DNA of 64,000 bases from Camellia lanceoleosa (Eukaryota > Streptophyta > Magnoliopsida > Ericales > Theaceae), in NCBI GenBank assembly GCA_025200525.1, contig CM045762.1, forward strand, positions 108,598,734 to 108,662,733. Reading direction: 5' to 3'. Every line of letters starts with the position of its first letter. The first letter of the stretch is position 1. Of the stretch, positions 47,977 to 59,625 are shown piece by piece. The notes beneath the pieces were generated by a model, which saw only the letters and a program-made list of their open reading frames with translations, was not told the DNA's origin and made no database searches. The position numbers were made by a program, and so were the translations under genes.

Positions 47977-49576
47977 ATGGCTCAGCCTTTGACAAATCTA
48001 GAGGATTTACTGATCCGTTTTCAGCAATCTGTAGATTTGTTGCAACAAGATATGGCTAGGCAAGATATTGCAGAAAATGATATTCAACTTTACGGACCTT
48101 TATGAAATTGGGGTTCAAATCAAGGATGCCATCGGACAGGGGATCATTGTGGAAGATAATGAGCCTTTGAAGAAGAATGTTGTTTGCAATTCCAATGCTA
48201 CTACCAGTGGTAGCACAACTGTGAAACGCTCAGAAATAAACACTGCCACCATACCTATGAAAAACCCTCTTCTTGATAATAGCCAAAGACCAACCACTTC
48301 AACTCAGCCCCAAGCTCAAACTTTCCATCCTCTTTTCATGAATCTCTCTCACGCTTTGAAAATGCTGCAAGAAAAAGGGCACTTGGAGCTTCTAGAACCC
48401 CGACCCCTTCAAATCCTCTTTCACCAAGACATGACCTAGCTAAATATCAAGGTTTATCATGAACAAGACGGTCATGATACAAACCACAGATCCGCTTCCG
48501 TCATAAGATTCAGGATCTTATTAACGAAGAGATCATAGCTCCACCAAAAGGACCTCGGGCCACCACTAATCCATCACCTCTACATTTCAATCTAATCCAT
48601 ACATTGCCATCCACCTACAACCTCAGCATATACATCACCCCAGCCCATTTACCCAAGCTTAAGGTGTTCATTCCAGAAAGAATGGACTTGTGTATGATGG
48701 ATGCACTTGAACCCCAATCATCTCAAACCCATGAACCCACTACTTCTGAGCTGATGAGCATGAGTGAAGACTTGTAAACAATTGTGGCAGATTTAGCCTT
48801 TGGGATTTTGGCTCCCTTATCGACCACATCGCATGCCAGGAATTTCACGTCAAAATGCTCCCCAATCTTAGGGCAATCTGTAATTGAAAAGGGCCAACTT
48901 ACAGCCATCTCAGGTCTAGGTGGCCGCATGTCAACAACAATTGGGCTCCGCTCCGATATAGCGACCCAATCCCTTGGCAAAGTGGAGGCAAAGGGCAAGA
49001 ACAAGGTCGGGGCAAGTATCAATCCTTATGAACATCTTCAATGGGCTATTGACGCTTTCAAGGTCAAAGGCCTAAATAAACAGTAAGTGCTTGCAGTGGT
49101 TGCAAAAACTGTGGATGACACTTTTGTCGCTCAAGTTGGGGGCATTTTGAATCAAGGGGCAAGCTGGGGAAAGGGATGTCATACCAAAAACACCCCTTTC
49201 AGCTCCAATCCTACACCTGTAAGAGATCATCAAACCAAGTCAACACCTACCAAGCCCTCTGACAAGCCTGTCAGAACTAGAAACCGCACCTTCGATCCCC
49301 TTTACATGACCCTGTCCAAAGCTCTCCAAATCCTCATAGGACAAGGCCATCTCAAACCCCTTGACCCTTGGCCTCTCCCAAATCCCCTTCTAGCCAAGCA
49401 TAATGCTGCCAAGTACTGCGCCTTCCATCAACAAATTGGCCATGACACTGACAATTGCTTTCACCTTCGCCATGAAGTTCAAGATCTAATTGACAATGAG
49501 GTCATCGCTCCACCAAGTCCTACAAAGTCTATTAGTGTTGGATTGATAAACTTAGGGGATAATGCAACTATGTGAT
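47977..49576 (+). pseudogene. gag remnant of element B, with an internal duplication
   Basis: Possible start ATG at 47977: MAQPLTNLEDLLIRFQQSVD. This continues, after a shift, as FTDLYEIGVQIKDAIGQGII, a typical Tat gag phrase. A block with LFMNLSHALKML...KGHLELL (48317-48600) is repeated as LYMTLSKALQIL...QGHLKPL (49283-49520). The second copy keeps the knuckle-like KYCAFHQQIGHDTDNCFHLR, EVQDLIDNEVIAPP; the first copy has it degraded, with a stop. Between them (48690-49080) is a block shared with element A's gag (HEPTTSELM). Stops at several points make it non-functional. Confidence 0.75.
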
Positions 49577-50050
49577 TGGGGGATGAACGACTGCTGATGG
49601 TGCTCATTTTACTCCAGATTTGGTGAATGGCACACATCGCTTTTGAGCAATTTGAAAATGCTATTTATTGTACTTCTCGAGTAGGGTATTAAGTCAATTA
49701 TGTTGCATTGTATTGAGTCTGCTCTTGTTGTATCAAGTCACTATGTTCTATAGAGTTAGGTGATTTTGGGGGTTTTACCTCATACATCACTTTCTTGTTT
49801 TGTGTTTGTCTTTTCCACTCTTTCTTTTGAGTCTGTTTCTACCATTGAGCCAGTTGAACCAGAAGTTCTAAATGGGATGGTAGTAATTGACCAAAACTGT
49901 GCCTTTTCTGTGCCTTGAAATCATTGGATTGACCTAAGTTTTTCAAAACTTTTCTAACACTATGATGGAAGACAAAGAGGGAGGAATTGCTTGGGATTTG
50001 CAAAAATTTGATCAATTGAGAGAAAAAGAGGCATGCTAAGCCCTTAATGA
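49577..50050 (+). other. Element B spacer between gag and pol stub
   Basis: Aligns with element A at about 6240-6720 ('gtattgagtctg', 'cctaagtttttcaaaactttt'). No open frame; a protease motif is not seen. Confidence 0.6.
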
Positions 50051-50300
50051 ATGAGATCATGTTTGTTAATGTGAGTACTGAGAAGGATCCTAGCTTGATC
50101 CAGATTGGTTCTGCATTGTCTTCAAAGGAGCATGAATGACTAGTCGCTTTATTAAAAGATTTCAAAAAATGTTTTGCGTGGTCCTACGAAGACATGCGTG
50201 GAATCGCTCTCGAGATTGTACAACATAGGATCACTCTAGGCCTCGAGACTCGACCCCTTTGCTTTCAAACCTTGAACCTTGACTTAGAATGTTCAACGAT
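50051..50300 (+). pseudogene. Reverse-transcriptase N-terminal stub of element B
   Basis: STEKDPSLIQIGSAL, a stop, then LVALLKDFKKCFAWSYEDM, RGIALEIVQHRITLGLETRP. The 'F.FAW.YEDM.GI...HRI' pattern is the stretch just before the Gypsy polymerase domain. The catalytic domain does not follow. Confidence 0.8.
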
Positions 50301-50539
50301 CAATCACAATATAAGGCTTGTATGGCCGGATCAGAAGCAACCCTTGAACTAGGGACAAGAAGGTCAGATGTCATCAAAGAAAGCTTGCAAAGCTAGATTA
50401 GAAGTAGCTCTTGAACTAGGGGCAAAAATGTCAGATGTGCTCAAAAATTCAAAAGATGGGTCATTCCGCAAACCAATGGAGATCGGCAAGAAATCCAAAA
50501 TCCCATGAATGGAGAAAAGGAAAGCTTTGCTGAAAGACA

Positions 50540-50710
50540 ATCAAGTTCCTATCCACAATACTAGGGGCAAATTCAGACTCGATTGGATGGGATCTTATGT
50601 CATCAAGACTATTTAATCAGCAACAACAACCATTCTCATGGATTCAGATGGCTAGAGATCCTACAACCATTCAACATGGACGAGTTAAACTTTTCTATCC
50701 TTGGGAGGCT
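50540..50710 (+). pseudogene. Integrase C-terminal end of element B
   Basis: GKFRLDWMGSYVIKTI, stop, SATTTILMDSDG and, in another frame, LQPFNMDEL resemble the 'GKF.pnWeGPYvv...L.d.dG.e...p.N.d.lk.yy' end of Tat integrases. The catalytic core is absent upstream. Confidence 0.65.
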
Positions 50711-51643
50711 CACTGGGCCGAAAACCCGGAAGGGCAACCCAGGCAAAAATTAGAGCAGAGAAAAGAAAAAGAACAAAAATGAAAAAATGGAAAGAAAGAA
50801 AGAAGAAAAAAGAAAAAAAAAATAGAGCTCGTAAGGATAAAAACCCGAAATGGCAGCTTTGGCAAAAGTTAAAGCGTAAAAGGAGAGTGTTAATACTTGA
50901 GTGCGCCTTAAACCCCGAAACTACGTACGGCCTGATTTCCATCTTTGGGATACGTAGGCAACTTCATCCTGAAGTTCGGCCCCAATCATTTTCAGCCTGC
51001 TTGGCTTATCCATGTTGATTGACTTATCCTTGTTCAAACTCAAATTTATTTTATCCATGTGCAAATTGGCTCGTCTTCGCTCAAATTCTATTGTCCTATT
51101 CGCTACAAGATTCAAATACAAGACAAATCAAGTGCGATCTGAGATTGTGCATCTCGAGAGTAGATTCTATGTAGGTTGAATAGCCATTTGCAAAAACAAT
51201 TTTGAAGATTTTTGGTGAGGTTGACTAGTTTTCTAAAATTATTCCATTTTTCCAAAATCGGACCATTTCTGACCCAAAAAGGAAAAGTTTCAATGCTCAC
51301 AACCTGACTTTCATTATTTCAAAGCAGAAAGTCGAATAAGTACACTAATCTAACTCTCATGTTGGTCAAAATTGTTTTAACAGAAAGCCAAAAACAAAAA
51401 AGTGTCAAAATAATGAACTAGGGGCAAAGTTGAGTCAGGTTTTCTGTCTTTCCCCATTGTCAACATACTCGCTAGAAAGGGCACCATCTCGCCAGAAAGG
51501 GCACTATACTTGCCAAAAAGCCACAAATGGTTAGCGCAGGAGGCCAAAAACCTCTCATCCTCTAAGCAATGAGGTATCAAGCCAAGTGCGAAGCACGAAC
51601 TGGAAATGGAGTTGGATATTTGATTCCCTCATTTGGACGATCG
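50711..51643 (+). other. Element B 3' region before the reversed solo LTR
   Basis: A-rich tract at 50755-50830, then sequence shared with element A (7500-8290), including 'gggatacgtaggcaacttcatcctg'. No gene is seen. Confidence 0.6.
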
Positions 51644-51648
51644 CACCC

Positions 51649-54600
51649 TATAGCTTGACTTTCTTCGCGCCCCCTTTCGGAGAGCTCAACTTGGTCCTAT
51701 AGTTCGGACTCTTGTCACGGTTCTGAATCTAATCTCACAAAGTGCAATGCGAAACTAATAAGCACCAAAGAGTCCAATCCGGCAAATCATTTTGGAAAAT
51801 CAATTTGGAATCAACTAATGCCAAAACTGGACTACTTTGCCAGATTACAAAGTCGCCACCTAAATATTTTGTTTTGGGGGATTTAGGAAACCCTGACTCG
51901 TGCCAAAGGCCACGTGTCCGTCATCACCAAAGTTGCCTCGACTCAGGAACTTGGGTACGAGAGGGGAAGATCTTGAAATGAGCATCCCAGCTCACCCAAT
52001 CAAAAGATCGGCCTCTACTAACCATGATATGTTGTTTTATAAACCTCATGTGTTCTTATTCCGGTTATTAATCTAACTTTACTATGTGACGCACACAAGC
52101 TAGTATAGACTAAGTCGCAAGACTTGGAAAAATCAACTCATGTTTGCTTTCGAAAATGGTTTGAAATTGCCACCCTCAAGTGGGCTAAAACGGGGATTTG
52201 CCACCTCAAGTGGGCTTAAAACATGATTTGCCACTTCACAAAGCAGGCTTAAAACTCTCATTCATTGAATTGTTCCAATTCAAGCAACAAAGCCTTCATC
52301 CACAGGCATTCATGCAGTTTAGCAAGTAACCACATAGCCTCATGGTAAGCATGCTATCATGGCAACATGGCAATCACACTCACGCAAGGTATGCTAAAGC
52401 ATAAAGACTCACCGAGTACTCCAAGCCAAAACAAAAGCTAGTTATAAATAATGCATGATCCTAACTATACAACATGCCTAATGCAACACATGCAATAATG
52501 CAATTAACAGGCTCGGCTACTAATATGGCATACGATCAATTTGAACAACATGCGATTTAAACACGTATTCAAAAAAGTATTAAAATTGACAATGCAGTTT
52601 GAATGATGCGCCGAGCCACGGTGCATGCAAGACAAATGAATGATGCAAACATGCAAGCATAAGGTATACTAATTGAAATATGTCCCTAATCTAACCATCA
52701 AAGCGGATAAATAAAGGGGAGAAAAATACGGGGTTGGAAGACATGCACACACACACGCACACTTATTACAACATTATGCCCTCGCGAAGGAGGGTCCGAA
52801 TAAATAAGCTAACTAGCTACGCTAATTAAGCTAATTATTACAAAACGAACTAATTAACTATTCTAGTTAACTAATTATTACACAACATTGAAATAAATTA
52901 ACTAACTACTCTAAGCTAGCTAAAATATTACAAAACGAATATTACAAAATGAATTAAACTAATTAATTACAACACTTTTATTAATTAGCTACAACTAACT
53001 AATAAAGCAATTAAACAGCCTCGAGGGACGAGAAATGCATGCATGCTCAGTTGCTCCACCTGAAAATGCCATTGCCTTGCCATCAGCTGCCTCTGTTTGC
53101 ATTCATTTGATCTCTGAACATTGTACCAACTTCTAGATTGCCTCTACTCCAACACAGGAACACTTTTGTACAAAAATTCACTGGTAGCTGGTCGGCCAGC
53201 CCCATTCCTGGACTTCTACTTTTGCTGCAACAGAGAGCAATAGAGGCAAAGCAATGCATTTTTCAAGAAATGTGCGCACTGCTACCCTCCTTATCATTTC
53301 TCAAGCTCAAAGGAGTGTAGTTCTCGGCTCTCAAGCCACCAATCAAAGCATTTTCAATGCATGATGGCCAAGGAGCCAAGTTTGTACAAGCTTAATGAAT
53401 GCACAAATAAGACTCAAAGGACCACCACCCTATCATGCATGATCAAGAGTGACAGTGAGTAAGAAAAGTGGCACATTTCATCACTTTGAGTATGAAACGT
53501 CCCATTTTTCTTGTGTTAGGATTAACGTCCGATCCGAACACATGCAATGCAACACAAAGATGATTATCTTGCCTCTTTTACTTTGTTCATTGTTGTTTAC
53601 TCATTTTACATTACCGATTAGTCCTTTAATCGATTAAGTCCAAGGTGAGAGTCCTCTAAATGGAAAGAGGGCGTGAACCACAAGTACCTTGAGCATGAAA
53701 GAGACTTCATGTCATTGGTAATGAACTTCCGGAGGAATTAAACCATTAAGTACAAATGCCTCAATTTCACACTCAAACCAACAAAGGGTTCAAAGTCACT
53801 TTCAAAACAAAGTAAAGAGTGAAGAATATGAGAGGGTTACATATATTTCAGTGCTGAAATGGCATGCGAAAGGACACTAAAACATGAAAACAACACATGC
53901 AAGTCATGCTAAGAGCCTAAAACATTAAGCTAGTAAAGGGGATTGCACCACAACCACACAACACAAGCCTCAAAGGGCCAAACCAACTCAAAATAGAGTT
54001 AAAACATGCCAAAACAGTGGCTAAAACATGTTGAGATTTAGGCACGAAAGGCTAGAAAAACATGCTCGCATGTTGGCTTACAAATGAGACTCAGAACATA
54101 ACTCTCAAAAGCAATGAAAGAGTGGAATACATGAGCACATGACAAAGGTCATGGTGCTGAAATTACATGCAAAACGATGCTATAACATGCCAACCACTCA
54201 AATACTTCATGCTCAAAGCCTCAAAACAATGAACTAGTGAAGACTGTTACACTATAGCCACGCAAAACAAGCCTTGAAGGACTTAACCGACCCAAAACAA
54301 AGTTAAAGTAGGTCAAAACAGTAGCTAAAACAAGCTGGAGTTAAGCTAACACAAGCTAGAATAATAGGCTAACTCATTAGGCATGCTACACTAGTAAGCA
54401 CAATTGCACTACAAGTACAAAAAGCAAGCAACAAGCGCTCCAACCAACCCAAAATAGAGTTGAAACATGTCAAAATAGAGCCTAAAACATGCTGAGATTA
54501 AGCTAAGTTAAGCCACAAAATCATGCTACTATGTAATGCTAACTAGGCATGGAAGAGAGACACAAGGAGGGGAGGCTAACCCCTTCATTTTTGGACTTCA

Positions 54601-55035
54601 AAACACACTTTTTACCACTGAAATAACTCTAAATTTTAGTGGCTTAAAGGCCCAAAAATTTTGACTTTAACATGCTAAAAGATGGTGCAAAGACTCATAC
54701 AAATACACAACAAAAGAGGGTAGACAACCCCTTAGCACAAACTGGCTTCAAACCAACATGTTAAGGCTAAAAAATCAGAGCTTTTATAGTTAAAAACTAG
54801 CTCAAAAACAACAAAAAGATGGCAAAATGAGTAGCCAAAACAAGGCTTACAAGGTGAGTCTTATACCTCTTGAAGCACAACACACTTTAGGCACAAATGA
54901 GACACCAAATCAAGCTAAATCCTTCTTCTAGAGCTCAATCAAGGCTCCAATTAATCTCAGCCCAAAGGTAAGCAACTTTGTTTAAGGGTTGATAGGCAAA
55001 CTAGAAGTATATCTCTACTTGTATGCACAAAAGGG

Positions 55036-55072
<37 letters not shown>

Positions 55073-56125
55073 TAGAGAGAGAGAATTGTAGAGAGAGGAT
55101 TTATGGAGAGAGAGGCTCCCAAAATTTCCAACCTTGAAAACAATAGAATGGTCTTTATATATAGAAAAAAGAGAGCTCAGGTCGAAAATATCAATACAGA
55201 AATATCTAGAGCATTTGGAAGACAGCTAGAGCAAAATATCTACAAAATCTGAGATTTTTTCATTTGTGGCCGATCAGCCAGAAGTATGTATTGTCAGCCA
55301 CAAATGGTGGCCGATTGGCCACTGATGGTGGCTGGTCGGCCACTAAAAAATCTGCTTCTAGGCCCAACTTCAAATGGGCATAACTCCTTCATTTGGACTC
55401 CTTTTTAGGTCATCCTTGTGTCTAAATTGAAGCCCCGAAAGTAAGATTTCCAATGGTGGAAACCTCACATAAGTATTCCAAGTTTATAAAAAGATATGTC
55501 TCTTTTAGTGAAGGTTGCTCATTTCCAGCTCAATCGAATTGATGCCCAACTTCAACCAACCATATCTCCCTCATCCGAACTTGGCTTTAGGAGATTCTTG
55601 AGTGTAAAATGAAGCCCTGGAAGTCTTCTTTCCAATGGTGGAGGCCTCACAACTTCAAATCTATGTGTACAAAAGGATAGACCTAATTTAGCGAAGGCTG
55701 CCCGGTTCTCTCTTAACGGTTTATGCCCGTCTTTTTTCCCAACTTGGTTTCTTCCCTCTCATCTTCTTTTCTTCAACTCTAAACCTTTAAATAAGGTGTT
55801 TTGAAAGATTTTTCAAAGAGTTCACCTCTTCTTCATTCATTTCCACTTTGTCCTTGCTCGTTTTACCAAAAAGCACAACATTTAACAAAATTCAAGCCTC
55901 GAAACATCATAGAGATATTTTCAAAAATATTTTGAAAGAGAGGGTTTTGAGATCTAAAAAAAATATTTTGGTCAAAAGGCTTTGGTCCAAAAAGGGGTTG
56001 TGAGGTTGGGATTTGACGCTCTCTTTAACAAAGAAATCGAACCTTTGCACTGCACACATTTCATCACCAAGTAAGCAATCAGTGGCGCCCAAGTCTTAAA
56101 AGCAGTCAAAAATGGGGTGTCTACA
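51649..56125 (-). repeat. Solo Tat-type LTR in reverse orientation (4.5 kb)
   Basis: On the minus strand it starts TGTAGACACCCCATTTTTGAC at 56125 and ends ...AGTCAAGCTATA at 51649. The 5-bp caccc flanks it at 51644-51648 and 56126-56130. The whole length parallels element B's LTRs reversed, including GGCCGGC-type blocks (55270-55345), a GA run (55036-55068) and the AT-rich tract (52800-53010). It has no interior. Confidence 0.92.
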
Positions 56126-56130
56126 CACCC

Positions 56131-57430
56131 AAATTGGTGTCTAATCCGGAATGGGGACATAGAAAATACAATGTATAAGACCAATCAATTGTATACTTAG
56201 CTGGTGAAGCATGTTGTAACTCATCTCGATCAAGTTAAGCCAAGGGCATCGTTAACCGATGTTAGTTGTAGATATGCTACACATCCAGTCGCACCATAAC
56301 CCCTTTGTGGGAAGGCTCACAAGTTGTGAGCGAAAGAAGGAGAATCTAGTAGAATACCAGGGGCAAGAGCCCACAATTTCTTACTTACCCATCAAACCAC
56401 TCAAGGGAGGGATAAAAATAAGAGAGATTAAAGAATAGAGAGATGTGCGCTAAGAGAAAAGTGAGGAAACGACTTTTCAGAGAAAAAGAGAATAAGTGCC
56501 AAAGTGATATGAGAATCACAAATGAGAAGGGGTGGGAAACAATACGTGGAGAAGTAGTGGGCTCCTGTGAACTGAGAGGTCTCCCATCAGTAGCAAACAT
56601 TCGAGTGTTGTGTTTGTTGTTTTTGTTTGTCTCGATTCTTGTTTTGAGTCGTTTTTGGGTGTAAATAGATGTGTTTAGGTTGTTTTACCTTTGTTTTTTC
56701 TTTGTTGAGTCGTGGTGTACTGTGGTCAGTCGTAGACTCAATACCTGGTTAAGAACTCATTTTCAATTTCAAAAATAAATCGTTTTGTGCTTAGAGTGTT
56801 GTGCTATTCTCAACATATGTGCAAAATAGGATTCTTTCTTTCATAAACTGCAAGGTTCAACCCAGGTCAAGTGAGAACAATAGAACCAGGACCTATTTGA
56901 AGCTACATAGGTTCCGGACTGCAAAGCAAAAGAAAAGAAGGAAAATTTGGAGCATCTTAGTGTGTTTCAACTTCAGCAAATTCTAAGACTGCATTCCAAG
57001 TGCACCTTCTTAAGTCTCGCCATTTCTCTAGAGTATGAGTGTACCTCTACCCCGAGTTCAAGCCTGCTTCAAGTCAGAATGGCGATCAAAATAGCATTTG
57101 TGATTTTCGCATGCAGATATTACCCCTTGCCAATATAAACAGTATGCATTCCTTTTGAGCATGTTGCAAAATCCTCCGAGAGGTAAATCGGAGACACCAA
57201 AGTACATATTTGATTCTCTTTTATTGCATAGAATGAGCACTTTCATACACACTTATGTTGTGTGCATGTCATGCATCATTTTTTGATTCATGCATAAAAC
57301 ACGCTTTCAATCTTGCATAGAATATGCTCTTCTCTCTTGCATAGAACATGCTTTCAGCTAACATCATGCATCAGTTGTCAATCTTGCATGGAACATGTGT
57401 TGTCCCGGTATTGATTTGTAATCTTGTTCA
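56131..57430 (+). other. Element B 3' region after the reversed solo LTR
   Basis: 56380-57000 matches element A 8350-8850 ('gggagggataaaaataagagag'). The remainder is non-coding, with 'cttgcatagaa' repeats beginning near 57300. Unlike A, no antisense mobile-domain gene is seen here. Confidence 0.6.
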
Positions 57431-57439
57431 TTTGCTCAT

Positions 57440-58245
57440 TCTATGCATCTATCATACAATAATCTCACTTTGTACATCTATCACGCAATTTCAATTCAAT
57501 CGCGCTATCTTGCGCATCGCACTATCTTGTGCATTCTACGCTGCATCGCACTGTTTTGTGCACCTTTCATCGCACTGATTTGTGCATTCATACATCTTTA
57601 CTTTGTATCGCACTATCTTGTGCAAACTTGTATCGCATTATCTTGTACACCCTCATTCGCACTATCATGTGCACCTTTAATCGCACTGTCTTGTGTATTT
57701 CATCTTACATCGCACTGTCTTGTGCATTTCATCTTACATCGCACTGTCTTGTGCATTTCATCTTACATTGCACTATCTTGTGCATTACATTGCATAGTCT
57801 TGTGCATTTCATTACATTGCACTATCTTGTGCATTACATTGCACAGTGTTGTGCATTTCACATTTCATTGCACTGTCTTGTGCATTTCATTACATCGCAC
57901 TATCTTGTGCATTACATCGCACTGTCTTGTGCATTTCACATTTCATTGCACTATCTTGTGCATGTCATCTTACATCGCACTATTTTGTGCATTTCATCGC
58001 ACTGTCTTATGCATTTCATCTTGCATCGCACTATCTTGTGCATTGCATAGCACTGTCTTGTGCATTTCACATTTCATCGCACTATCTTGTGCATTTCATC
58101 TTACGTTGCACTATTTTGTGCATTCATTCACCCTCACTTACACTATCGTGTGCACCTTGTATTTTTGTATCACTCGCATTGTCTTGTGCAAACTTGCATC
58201 GCACTGTCTTGTGCATCCGCATCGCATTGTCTTATGCACTCTTGC
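57440..58245. repeat. Short tandem repeat array 'catcgcactgtcttgtgcat'
   Basis: More than 25 copies of a ~20-base core TCGCACT(G/A)TCTTGTGCATT with variable 'tcatcttaca' or 'tcacatttca' linkers of 2-14 bases. It sits between pol and the 3' LTR. Open frames across it (up to 305 residues) come from the repetition. Confidence 0.92.
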
Positions 58246-59625
58246 TGGTCTAAAAGACCTTAAATCCTCTAAAGGTGAAATTCCTTTGGTGTTTGTCGTG
58301 CCCGAACGACTTCCAGTGGTCTGGTATAGCCACCTGCCTGTGTTTGCGGTCAGTTCTTAGGAGATTAACTGAGACGGTGGAAACTAAAGTTCGAGTGGCC
58401 AAGGCCTAGAATGCAAAGGTTCAGAATTTTCGAGACTAAAGTCTGGTTTAAATACCCAGGGGTGTATCCTCAGCTTGAAATCTGTATGGCAGCCCAATAG
58501 GTTGAGGTAGCTTGTATGCGCCTCAATTCTGGATACTGAACCAACCTAGTCTGTCACCTTGTTGGAGAATAGGGAAAGTTGCGAACATAGCTAGGGAGAA
58601 AAGTAATACCCATGGTTTGGAAGCGCAAGATGCAAAAGAGGAAGCTCTCCAGTAGCATAATGTAAGTCATCGCCGATTTCCCCTATAAGGTACTTTCTAA
58701 AGCATCATTTCCTAGCTGCATCATCATATCTATCATAACCTATTACTTCTATCGCATTGCATATAGCATCTATTGCATGCATCTACTACACTATCCGTTT
58801 CATCGCCTGCATCCTTTCCATGTTAAGCTTAGTTTGACATGTGCCCATACTTTTTACGTTAAAACATAGCGCTACATGTGTGCGTGCCTATTCTGCAAGA
58901 ATTGTGGTCTGAGGGTTTCGGTGACTTTTCTATGTTAGACATGGTTTGTTTTGTGTCCATACATTTTCTAGGTAAAACGTACTTTGGCTTACACCCCTTA
59001 TTCACTACATCCATTGTATCCATTGCATTGTGCTTTGTCTTGTTGCATTCAGCATTTAGGATCATTATCTTTCCCCAACAGATCATTCCTCACTTATATC
59101 ATTCCATCCAATTACATGTACTCTTTCTCTTTCTACGAAACACGTAGTTTTGCATGTGCCCGCACCCTTTTCACGTTAAAACATGGTTCTATTATGTGTA
59201 AAGTATCCATGCTACGCTGAGGCCAGTATCGAGGATGTAGACACTTAGCCTGTGTTAGGCGTCATTTGGCTATGCCCACTTCTTTTCTGTGTTAAACGTA
59301 GTTTGATTTGCATCTCCATTCCTTCATGGTATTCGTGTGTTTTGCACTGCTTGTGGTTTGATGATTTCGTTACATTGTATGTCATTTGCATGATTTTGTT
59401 ACATTGTATATTATCTACATTGTGTATCATTTGCATCCTACCCCTGAACTACGCTGGTTTGATTCCTTACAATGAGATACGTAGGCAACCCTCGGGTTCA
59501 ACCAACTGCATCTACATTTTGTTTGTTTGCCCAAGTCTTACAGCCTTGTCAAAATGTGTCGTCTTCGAGCTTTGACATTCACTCACGTCATTTCATGACT
59601 TTGAGCTTTGTCAAAGAGGGGCAAC
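58246..59625 (+). other. Element B 3' end with polypurine tract (59611-59625)
   Basis: Conserved with element A up to its gap. It ends 'tcaaagaggggcaac', the polypurine tract that primes second-strand synthesis, directly before the 3' LTR. No gene is seen. Confidence 0.75.

Noticed and set aside
57440..58245. CRISPR-like array
   Set aside because: Repeats are degenerate, spacers are only 2-14 bases and themselves repetitive, and the DNA is plant nuclear.
57443..58360. 305-residue plus-strand open frame
   Set aside because: Translation of a short tandem repeat; open in several frames at once.
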